A DNA stretch of 64,000 bases from assembly GCF_000025345.1 (NCBI RefSeq), contig NC_013757.1:310001-374000 (forward strand), read 5' to 3'. Below, piece after piece: positions 53,413 to 61,350 of the stretch; the first letter of the stretch is position 1, and each line of letters starts with the position of its first letter. A program made the translations under genes and the position numbers. The stretch is from Geodermatophilus obscurus DSM 43160. GTDB taxonomy: Bacteria > Actinomycetota > Actinomycetes > Mycobacteriales > Geodermatophilaceae. Below the pieces are notes generated by a model, which worked only from the letters and a program-made list of their open reading frames with translations, was not told the origin of the DNA and did no database searches.

Positions 53413-54282
53413 ATGACGGACATCGACCTCGGCACCGCCTACACCTGGGACGACGCCCGGTCCCGAGGCGCTACCCGCGGGCAGATCGCCCAGGACGGCG
53501 TCCGGCTCGGCCGCGGCCTCTACCTCTCCTCCGTCGTCGAGCCGGACCTCGCCACCCGGTGTCGCGCGTGGCAGCTGGTGCTCCCGCGCGACGCCGCCTT
53601 CGGCCTGGGGACGGCGGCCCGGCTGCACGGAGCGCCGATCGCGGAGCCGCCCACCGTGCACGTCGTCGTCCCCTCGCGGCGGCAGCTGCCCAGGCGCGCG
53701 GGGCTGACCGTCCACGAGCGGCTCCTCGCCGAGGAGGACGTCGTCGTGGTCGGCGGGCTGTCGCTGACGTCGGGCCCGCAGACGTTCCTCGACCTCGCCG
53801 CCGGGCTGCCACCCGCGGAGCTCGTGGCGGCCGGCGACGCCCTGCTGCGCGCGGAGCGGATGGACGCCGCGTCGCTGGCCCGGCGCCTCGAGCGGGCCGA
53901 CCGCGTGCGGGGCGTCGTCCGTGCCCGTGGGTGCGCCCCGCGGCTCGACGGGCGAGCGGCTTCGCGGCCGGAGAGCCTGGTCCGCTACTGGCTGGCGATC
54001 AGCGACCTGCCCGACCCGCAGCTGCAGGTGCCGGTGCACGACCGGTGGGGTCGCGAGGTGACGCACGCCGACCTGGGCTACTCGGAGTGGAAGGTGGCGC
54101 TGGAGTACGAGGGGCGCCAGCACGCCGACCCCGACCAGTTCGGGCGGGACGTCGACCGCTACTCGCTGATGGCCGCCGACGGGTGGCTGGTCCTGCGCTT
54201 CGCCGGCCGGCACCTCGGCAGCCCCGTCGTCGTGGTGGACCGCACCCGGCGAGCGCTGTCCAGTCGCGGCTGGCGCCCCTGA
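53413..54282 (+). CDS. AbiEi-antitoxin-like / DUF559 endonuclease-domain protein
   Basis: A 289-residue protein of a large actinobacterial family. The N-terminal part WDDARSRGATRGQIAQDGVRLGRGLYLS is an AbiEi-type winged-helix-like domain. The C-terminal part from about 215 is a Vsr/DUF559-like PD-(D/E)xK nuclease: THADLGYSEWKVALEYEGRQHADPDQFGRDVDRYSLMAADGWLVLRF, with Asp and Glu/Gln positions in place. No partner toxin gene is next to it. Flanked on both sides by near-identical 68-bp elements. Confidence 0.8.
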   Translation: MTDIDLGTAYTWDDARSRGATRGQIAQDGVRLGRGLYLSSVVEPDLATRCRAWQLVLPRDAAFGLGTAARLHGAPIAEPPTVHVVVPSRRQLPRRAGLTVHERLLAEEDVVVVGGLSLTSGPQTFLDLAAGLPPAELVAAGDALLRAERMDAASLARRLERADRVRGVVRARGCAPRLDGRAASRPESLVRYWLAISDLPDPQLQVPVHDRWGREVTHADLGYSEWKVALEYEGRQHADPDQFGRDVDRYSLMAADGWLVLRFAGRHLGSPVVVVDRTRRALSSRGWRP

Positions 54283-54334
54283 CGCGAGGCGTCACCGATC
54301 GACCGCCTCGACCCGCGACCCCCTGTCCCCGAGT

Positions 54335-54402
54335 TGATCATGGGCTCGTTGCAGGCGACACGCGGCGACGCGCCGACGGAGCCGGCAACAACCCCATGAT
54401 CA
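54335..54402. repeat. 68-bp inverted-repeat element, copy G
   Basis: TGATCATGGGCTCGTTGC ... GGCAACAACCCCATGATCA, 68 bases. The inner 32 bases are almost the same as those of copy F, suggesting a recent shared origin. Upstream of the formate dehydrogenase operon. Confidence 0.88.
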
Positions 54403-54557
54403 CGGCCGAGGGGGAGGGGAAGGCGGAGGGGGATGGCGGGACGGGGAGGGGGACGTGCGGAGGTCAGGCCGGACGGCGGAACCGCAACGGACCGTTGTCG
54501 TCGGCGACCGCGGGTCCCGGAGCGCCGAGTGGGCCCAGGAGTGGCAGAGTTGCCGGT

Positions 54558-57500
54558 GTGAAGACCTGGCTCGACGCGTGGCCGGTGTTCCGGCAGCTGA
54601 CCGGTGCCGACCCCCTCGGACGCGGCCTGGCCGCGCGCAGCAAGGCGACGGAGAACGTGGTGAGCCGCACGGCCACCGCCGACCGCGTCGTGCAGAGCGT
54701 GTGCCCGTACTGCGCGGTGGGGTGCGGCCAGCGGATCTACGTCAAGGACGAGCAGATCGTCCAGATCGAGGGCGACCCGGACTCGCCGATCAGCCGCGGC
54801 CGGCTGTGCCCCAAGGGCAGCGCCAGCAAGCAGCTGGTCACCAGCCCGACCCGCGTGACGACGGTGAAGTACCGCCGTCCGTTCGGGACGGAGTGGGAGG
54901 ACCTCGAGCTCGACACGGCGATGGAGATGATCGCCGACCGCGTCCTCGAGGCCCGCCGCAAGGGCTGGCAGGACGAGAACGACGGCAAGCGCGTCAACCG
55001 CACCATGGGAGTAGCGAGCCTCGGAGGGGCGACCCTCGACAACGAGGAGAACTACCTCATGAAGAAGCTCTACAGCGCCCTGGGCGCGATCCAGATCGAG
55101 AACCAGGCCCGCATATAGCACTCCGCCACGGTGCCCGGTCTGGGTGCCACGTTCGGTCGTGGCGGTGCCACGAACTTCCAGGAAGACCTCGCGAACTCCG
55201 ACTGCATCGTCATCGAGGGTTCGAACATGGCCGAGTGCCACCCGGTGGGCTTCCAGTGGGTGAGCGAGGCCAAGGCGCGTGGCGCCAAGGTGATCCACAT
55301 CGATCCGCGGTTCACCCGCACCAGCGCGATCGCCGACCTGCACGTCCCGCTGCGGATCGGCACGGACATCGCCTTCCTCGGCGGCCTCATCCGGTACGTG
55401 CTGGACAACGACCTGTACTTCAAGGAGTACGTCGTCGCCTACACCAACGCCGCGGCGCTGGTCAGCGAGCAGTTCGTCGACTCCGAGGACCTCGACGGCC
55501 TGTTCTCCGGCTTCGACCCGGAGAGCAACACCTACGACGAGGCCAGCTGGCAGTACGAGCCGGAGGAGCCCCCGCACTCGGGCTCCGACGACCCGGCCGG
55601 GGCCGCGGCGCAGGACCGCAAGGAGCAGGACCCGGAGATCAAGAAGACCGACAAGGCCCAGGCGGCCGGCAGCGGCGGCCCGCCGATCGCGGCCAAGCCC
55701 AAGCGCGACGAGACGCTGCAGCACCCGCGGTCGGTGTTCCAGGTCCTCAAGCGGCACTTCGACCGCTACACCCCGGAGATGGTGGCCGAGGTCTGCGGCA
55801 TCGAGCCGGAGGTGTTCCTCCAGGTCGCCCGCTGGGTGACCGAGAACAGCGGCCGCGAGCGGACGACGGCGTGGGTGTACTCGGTGGGCTGGACGCAGCA
55901 CAGCGTCGGCGCGCAGTACATCCGCACCTGCTCGATCCTGCAGACGCTGCTGGGCAACATCGGCCGCCCCGGCGGCGGGATCCTGGCGTTGCGCGGGCAC
56001 GCCAGCATCCAGGGCTCGACCGACGTCCCGACGCTGTACAACCTGCTGCCGGGCTACCTGCCCATGCCGCACGCGCTGCAGCACGGCGACCTCGACGAGT
56101 ACTGCGCCGACGCGGCCGGCAAGGCCGGGTTCTGGGGCAACAAGCGCGCCTACATGACCAGCCTGCTCAAGGCCTGGTGGGGCGACGCCGCGACACCGGA
56201 GAACGACTTCGCGTTCGACTACCTCCCGAAGATCGACGGTGACCACAGCTCCTACCGGACGATCGCCGACATGATCCAGGGCAAGGTCTCTGGCTACTTC
56301 CTGGTCGGCGAGAACCCGACGGTCGGGCACCCCAACGGGCGCATGAACCGGTTCGGCCTGGCCAACCTGGACTGGCTGGTGGTCCGCGACCTGCAGATGA
56401 TCGAGTCGGCGACCTTCTGGAAGGAGTCCCCGGAGATCGAGACCGGGGAGCTGGCGCCCGAGACGATCGGCACCGAGGTCTTCTTCGTGCCCGCGGCCTC
56501 GCACGCGGAGAAGGAGGGGACCTTCACCCAGACGCAGCGGCTGCTGCAGTGGCGTCACAAGGCAGTCGAGCCGCCGGGTGACGCCAAGAGCGACCTGTGG
56601 TTCTACTTCCACCTCGGCCGCCTCCTGCGCGAGCGGCTGGCCGGCTCCACCGACCCGCGGGACCGGCCGCTGCTCGACCTCACGTGGGACTACCCGACCC
56701 ACGGGCACGACCAGGAGCCGAGTGCCGACGCCATCCTGCGAGAGATCAACGGCACCGGCCCGGACGGGCGTGCGGTGTCGGGCTACCTGGAGCTGAAGGA
56801 CGACGGCTCGACGTCGTGCGGCTGCTGGATCTACTCCGGCGTCTACGCCGACGAGGTGAACCAGGCCGCCCGCCGCAAGCCCGGCCGCGAGCAGGGCTCG
56901 GTGGCCTCCGAGTGGGGCTGGGCCTGGCCGTACAACCGGCGCATCCTCTACAACCGCGCCTCGGCCGACCCCGACGGCAAGCCGTGGAGCGAGCGCAAGA
57001 AGTACGTCTGGTGGGACGAGGGGGCCGGTCGCTGGACCGGTGCCGACAACCCGGACTTCGAGGCGACCAAGCGGCCGGACTACGTGCCGCCGGACGGCGC
57101 CAAGGCGCAGGACGCCATCGGCGGCGCCGACCCGTTCGTCATGCAGGGCGACGGCAAGGCGTGGCTGTTCGCGCCCGCGGGCGTGGTCGACGGCCCGCTG
57201 CCGACGCACTACGAGCCGGCGGAGTCCGTCGTCGAGAACGCCCTGTACAAGCAGCAGGCGAACCCGACGCTGGAGCACATCGAGGGGCCGTGGAACCGGG
57301 AGAACCCACCGCTCTCCGACGTCTTCCCGTTCCAGGTGACCACCTACCGGCTGACCGAGCACCACACCGCCGGCGGGATGAGCCGCACGCTGCCCTACCT
57401 GTCCGAGCTCCAGCCGGAGTTCTTCGTCGAGGTCAGCCCGGAGCTCGCCGAGCTGCGCGGCCTGACCAACGGCGAGTACGCCACGCTGGTCAGCTCGCGG

Positions 57501-57848
57501 ACGGCGATCGAGGCGAAGGTGCTGGTCACCGAGCGGATCCGCCCGATCCGGCTGCGGGACGGGCAGGTCGTGCACCAGATCGGGATGCCCTACCACTGGT
57601 CCTACAGCGGCATCTCGACCGGCGACGGGGCCAACGACCTGCTCGGGATCGTGCTCGACCCGAACACGCACATCCAGGAGGACAAGGTCAGCACCGCCGA
57701 CATCCGCCCGGGACGGCGACCGCGCGGGCCCGAGCTCATCGAGTTCGTGGAGGGCTACCGGCAGCGTGCCGGTGTGCCGTCCGGGCGGGTCGGGGTCAAC
57801 GGCCGCGACCCGGTCGCCGCCGAGGCCGGCGAGGGATCGAAGCTGTGA
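54558..57848 (+). CDS. fdhA: Formate dehydrogenase alpha subunit, selenoprotein with UAG-encoded selenocysteine
   Basis: Molybdopterin enzyme oxidising formate to CO2, FDH-N/O type, 1,096 residues if the single in-frame TAG (55116-55118, codon 187) is read. The N-terminal 4Fe-4S ligands are C49, C52, C56 and C84 (SVCPYCAVGCGQ; GRLCPKGS). The TAG follows IENQARI and precedes HSATVPGLGATFGRG, the exact place of selenocysteine in E. coli FdnG (NQARVU-H-GPTV). The frame then stays open for 910 codons, with GSNMAECHPVGFQWV, GWTQHSVGAQYIRT and NRRILYNRASADPDGKPW. A stem-loop with GGUCU loop follows (separate entry). No Tat motif is present, unlike FdnG. An Ala/Lys/Pro-rich insert of about 50 residues follows residue 330. 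GTG start 54558. First gene of fdhA-fdhB-nrfD. Confidence 0.93.
55116..55148 (+). promoter_or_regulatory. UAG selenocysteine codon and bacterial-type SECIS stem-loop
   Basis: TAG at 55116-55118. Then 55130-55136 GGTGCCC pairs with 55142-55148 GGGTGCC (five Watson-Crick pairs, two G-U) around the loop GGTCT at 55137-55141. The loop starts 18 bases after the codon, which by my recollection of the fdhF sequence is the same distance as in E. coli fdhF, whose GGUCU-containing loop is bound by SelB. Confidence 0.85.
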
Positions 57849-57900
57849 GCCCGCGAGGAACCGAAGCCGTGAGCACTCGAGCGGCAGACAGGAGACCGGC

Positions 57901-58968
57901 GTGACCTCGGTCAGTTCGGCGAGCCCGGCCTTCACCGGGCGCGATCCCGACAACCGGCTGTACGGGCCGCTGCCCGACGTCCAAGGCGAGGCCGGGTACG
58001 ACGGCGACCACCCGGCGCGGGTGGGCTTCTTCACCGACACCTCGGTGTGCATCGGCTGCAAGGCCTGCGAGGTGGCCTGCAAGGAGTGGAACTTCCTGCC
58101 GATGGACGACGCGCACGGCGTGCGCGATGTCATGGGGCTGTCCGGGATGTCCTACGACAACACCGGTCAGCTGGGCGCCAACTCCTGGCGGCACGTGGCG
58201 TTCATCGAGCAGACCCGCACCGTCGACCTGCCGATGCCGACGTTCGGCCGCCCGGGTGACGACCGCCAGGACCACGGTCGCTCGGTCACCGACGGCCCCA
58301 ACGACGAGAGCCTGGCGACGGCGCAGCAGTCCAGCGTGCTCAACGCGGAGGCGCTGAGCGAGTTCGACCCGCAGACCGGTCAGTCGGGCACGGACAAGCA
58401 GATCCGCTGGCTGATGAGCTCCGACGTGTGCAAGCACTGCACGCACGCCGGGTGCCTCGACGTCTGCCCGACCGGCGCGCTGTTCCGCACCGAGTTCGGC
58501 ACGGTGGTCGTCCAGGGCGACATCTGCAACGGCTGCGGCTACTGCGTGCCGTCCTGCCCGTACGGCGTCATCGAGCAGCGCAAGGGCGACGGCCGGGTCT
58601 TCAAGTGCACGATGTGCTACGACCGGCTCACCGACGGCCTGCAGCCCGCGTGCGCGACCGCCTGCCCGACGCAGTCGATCCAGTTCGGCAACCTCGACGA
58701 GCTGCAGGCCCGCGCCGACGCGCGGCTGGCCACGCTCAAGTCGCAGGGCGTCGAGACGGCTCGCCTCTACGGGCGCGACGAGGACGACGGCGTCGGTGGT
58801 GCAGGGGCGTTCTTCCTGCTGCTCGACGAGCCGGAGGTCTACGGCCTGCCGCCGGACCCGATCGTCACCACGCGCGACCTGCCCGCGATGTGGAAGTCCG
58901 CCGGCGCGGCTGCGGCGATGATCCTCGGGGTGGCGCTGTCCGCCGTCCTCGGCTCGCGGAGGAAGTAG
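57901..58968 (+). CDS. fdhB: Formate dehydrogenase iron-sulfur (beta) subunit
   Basis: Electron-transfer subunit with four 4Fe-4S clusters, 355 residues. Cysteine motifs in order: CIGCKACEVACKEWN (from C50), CKHCTHAGCLDVCPTGAL, CNGCGYCVPSCPYGV and CTMCYDRLTDGLQPACATACPT, as in FdnH. An extra segment of about 60 residues (GRPGDDRQDHGRSVTDGPND) separates clusters one and two. One C-terminal membrane helix, SAGAAAAMILGVALSAVLGSRRK, anchors it. GTG 57901 with AGGAG upstream. Its stop is TAG used as a normal terminator. Confidence 0.95.
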   Translation: MTSVSSASPAFTGRDPDNRLYGPLPDVQGEAGYDGDHPARVGFFTDTSVCIGCKACEVACKEWNFLPMDDAHGVRDVMGLSGMSYDNTGQLGANSWRHVAFIEQTRTVDLPMPTFGRPGDDRQDHGRSVTDGPNDESLATAQQSSVLNAEALSEFDPQTGQSGTDKQIRWLMSSDVCKHCTHAGCLDVCPTGALFRTEFGTVVVQGDICNGCGYCVPSCPYGVIEQRKGDGRVFKCTMCYDRLTDGLQPACATACPTQSIQFGNLDELQARADARLATLKSQGVETARLYGRDEDDGVGGAGAFFLLLDEPEVYGLPPDPIVTTRDLPAMWKSAGAAAAMILGVALSAVLGSRRK

Positions 58969-58972
58969 TCGC

Positions 58973-60013
58973 ATGACTGAGGGCATCACGACGCCGGGCG
59001 CCGGCTGGCGGCGGGCGGACGGGCCGCCGGCACAGAAGCGGCAGAAGCGCCGCCGCCGACGCGGCGGCGGACGCCCCGGCGGCGAGGTGGCGATGGTCGA
59101 GGAGGCCGAGTTCACCTCCTACTACGGCCGGCCGATCATCAAGCCGCCGGTGTGGAAGACGCCGGACGTGCCGCTGTACCTCTTCCTCGGCGGCGCGGCC
59201 GGTTCCTCGTCGATCATGGCGGCGCTGACCGACCTCACCGACCGGCCGGCGCTTACCCGCAACGCCCGCTACGTCTCCGGTGGCGCGGCGATCGCGTCGG
59301 TCGTGTTCCTGGTCCACGACCTCGGCCGGCCCGAGCGGTTCCTGCACATGCTGCGGGTGATCAAGCCGACGTCCCCGCTGTCCATCGGCTCGTACATCCT
59401 GGCGCCGTTCAGCGCAGCGGCCGGTGCGACGGCGGCGGTGGAGCTGCTGGGCTGGTTCCCGCGGCTCAAGCGCTTCGGCGGCGTGGTCGCGGCACTGTTC
59501 GGCGGCCCGCTGGCGACCTACACCGGGGTGCTGTTCTCCAACACCGCCGTCCCGTCGTGGCACGCTGCCTACAAGGAGCTGCCGTTCGTCTTCGGCGCCT
59601 CCGGGATGGCCGCCGGCGGCGGCATCACGATGGCGCTCAGCCCGATCGAGGAAGCCGGGCCCTCGCGCAAGATGGCGGTGGCCGGCGCGGCGATCGAGCT
59701 GGCCGCGATGCACCGGGTCGAGACCGGGTTCGGCATCGTCAGCGAGCCGTACCACGAGGGCAAGGCGGGCCGGCTGCTGCGCGCGGCGAAGTCCTGCACC
59801 GCGGCCGGCGCGGCGCTCACCGTCGTCGCCGGACGGCGGCGTGCGGGCGCGGTCGCCGCGGGCGCGCTGCTGGCGGCCGGGTCGCTGCTCACCCGCTTCG
59901 GCGTCTTCGAAGCGGGCATGGCCAGCGCCCGGGACCCGAAGTACACCGTCGTCCCGCAGCGCGAGCGGCTCGCCGCACGGGGGAACGGGCCCGCGCCCTC
60001 CGTCACGCGCTGA
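58973..60013 (+). CDS. nrfD: NrfD/PsrC-type membrane subunit of formate dehydrogenase
   Basis: Integral membrane protein of 346 residues likely passing electrons to (mena)quinone without the cytochrome b of FdnI. Eight or so helices begin after residue 66 (PLYLFLGGAAGSSSIMAALTDL), with the NrfD pattern VFLVHDLGRPERFLHMLRVIKPTSPLSIGSYIL and GPLATYTGVLFSNTAVPSWHAAYKELPFVFGAS. An unusual N-terminus carries a run of nine basic residues (KRQKRRRRR, from about residue 22). ATG 58973, 4 bases after the fdhB stop. Confidence 0.92.
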   Translation: MTEGITTPGAGWRRADGPPAQKRQKRRRRRGGGRPGGEVAMVEEAEFTSYYGRPIIKPPVWKTPDVPLYLFLGGAAGSSSIMAALTDLTDRPALTRNARYVSGGAAIASVVFLVHDLGRPERFLHMLRVIKPTSPLSIGSYILAPFSAAAGATAAVELLGWFPRLKRFGGVVAALFGGPLATYTGVLFSNTAVPSWHAAYKELPFVFGASGMAAGGGITMALSPIEEAGPSRKMAVAGAAIELAAMHRVETGFGIVSEPYHEGKAGRLLRAAKSCTAAGAALTVVAGRRRAGAVAAGALLAAGSLLTRFGVFEAGMASARDPKYTVVPQRERLAARGNGPAPSVTR

Positions 60014-60242
60014 GCCTCCGACGCGGTGCCATGCCTGCCCGAGGGTGGCGGCGTTCGCGTCACCGTGCTCGGGTAGCGACCGCCTCGCCGCAGGGCTGGC
60101 CCCATGGCATGTGCCGTCCAGCCGTGTTGCGACAAAGCGGAGACGAGCATGATCGCAGCCATGTCACATGCGGTGGTAGGCGGGCGTGCGATCCAACGGG
60201 TGGGCAGGTCGAGTCCGCTCACCGCTCCCAGCGTGGTGTCGC

Positions 60243-61055
60243 GTGGTTGACCTCGGCGGGCAGGTCGCTCTGGTCACCGGTGCGTCGGCAGGCATCGGAC
60301 GTCGTCTGACGGAGGGGTTGGCAGTCCGAGGCGTCACCGTCGCCGGAGTGGCTCGCGGAGGGGAGCGACTGACCCGGGCCATGGCCGAGGTCGCCGATGT
60401 CACGGGGGGACGAACCCTCGCGGTTCCGGCTGACGTCACGGATCGCGCCGCGGTGGAGGCAGCCATGGCGCGGGTGCAGGAGGAGTGCGGCCCGATCGAC
60501 CTGCTGGTGAACAACGCCGGCCTAGTCGACGCAGCGGAGGTCTCATTGTGGGAGGCCGACCCTGACCAGTGGTGGGACGTGGTGGAGAGCCATGTGCGGG
60601 GGGCTCTTCTGGTCAGCCGTGCGGTGGTCCCCACCATGGTCGCCCGTAGCAGCGGCAGCATCGTCAACCTGGCCAGCGGTTCGGGATTGCGCGCGAGGCC
60701 CGAGTACTCGGCGTACTCGGTGGCGAAGACCGGCCTGATGCGGATCACCGAGGCGCTGGCCGGCTCCCTGGCGGGTACCGGTGTGAGGGTCTTCGACCTG
60801 GCGCCCGGCGTGGTCGAGACCGACATGACCCGTTCGATGGCCATGTGGCGGGGGAAGACGGACTGGACCGACCCCGATCTCGTGGTCAGGTGGGTCGTCG
60901 CGATCGCAGAAGGACAGCTCGACCAGTGGTCGGGGCGGTTCCTGCACGCCGCGGCCGACAACGTCGACGTCCTGGCGCGCGTGGACGGGTTGAACGATGA
61001 CGCACGGCGACTGCGACTCTGTGAATGGGGACCCGAGGACACCTTCCGTCGGTGA
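60243..61055 (+). CDS. SDR family NAD(P)-dependent oxidoreductase
   Basis: Short-chain dehydrogenase of 270 residues. Cofactor motif VALVTGASAGIGRRLTEGLAVRG at about residues 7-29, NNAG in LLVNNAGLVDA, catalytic Ser in VNLASGSGL and YSAYSVAKTGLMR (Tyr-x3-Lys). GTG 60243 is taken because it puts the glycine motif at the usual distance from the N-terminus. The 229 bases between this gene and nrfD contain no repeat or gene and its base composition is slightly lower in GC, so it is probably its own transcript. Substrate unknown. Confidence 0.9.
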   Translation: MVDLGGQVALVTGASAGIGRRLTEGLAVRGVTVAGVARGGERLTRAMAEVADVTGGRTLAVPADVTDRAAVEAAMARVQEECGPIDLLVNNAGLVDAAEVSLWEADPDQWWDVVESHVRGALLVSRAVVPTMVARSSGSIVNLASGSGLRARPEYSAYSVAKTGLMRITEALAGSLAGTGVRVFDLAPGVVETDMTRSMAMWRGKTDWTDPDLVVRWVVAIAEGQLDQWSGRFLHAAADNVDVLARVDGLNDDARRLRLCEWGPEDTFRR

Positions 61056-61350
61056 CGTTCCGGCTCGGCTGACCGGGGACGGAGCCGACGGCGATGATCG
61101 GCACGTCACGCGGGACGCCGACGACCGCACCTCTGAGCCGGCGGTCACCACCACCATCCCGCTGAGACGGAGCTCCGGTGGCTGCACTGCTGATCGCGGT
61201 ACGGCCGGGTCCGCGCGACGAGGAGGTGGACGGTCGCGGTGGTGCAAGAGCATCGCAATACCCATAGCAGCTGCTGGCGATACCCTCAGCGACCCGGCCA
61301 CGCGTAGTCGTCGGCCGCCACCAGGATCCTCACGAGGGGGCCGCCGCCCG
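61056..61350. other. 295-base intergenic region before the GT4-GT2 fusion gene
   Basis: Includes AT-richer GCAATACCCATAGCAG and GCGATACCCTCAGCG near 61255-61293, where the first ten bases recur as a near-direct repeat (GCAATACCC / GCGATACCC) 27 bases apart. A promoter or regulator site is possible; nothing firm. Confidence 0.3.

Noticed and set aside
53413..54282. A complete AbiE toxin-antitoxin pair.
   Set aside because: Only an AbiEi-like N-terminus fused to a DUF559-like domain is present; no nucleotidyltransferase toxin gene lies next to it.
11479..54402. The 68-bp repeats as a CRISPR array.
   Set aside because: Copies are kilobases apart, palindromic and single; no regularly spaced spacers and no cas genes are seen.
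54558..55118. Reading the region before the TAG as a separate complete small protein.
   Set aside because: It contains only the Fe-S domain of formate dehydrogenase and stops at the invariant selenocysteine position; the next frame has no start or ribosome-binding site there.
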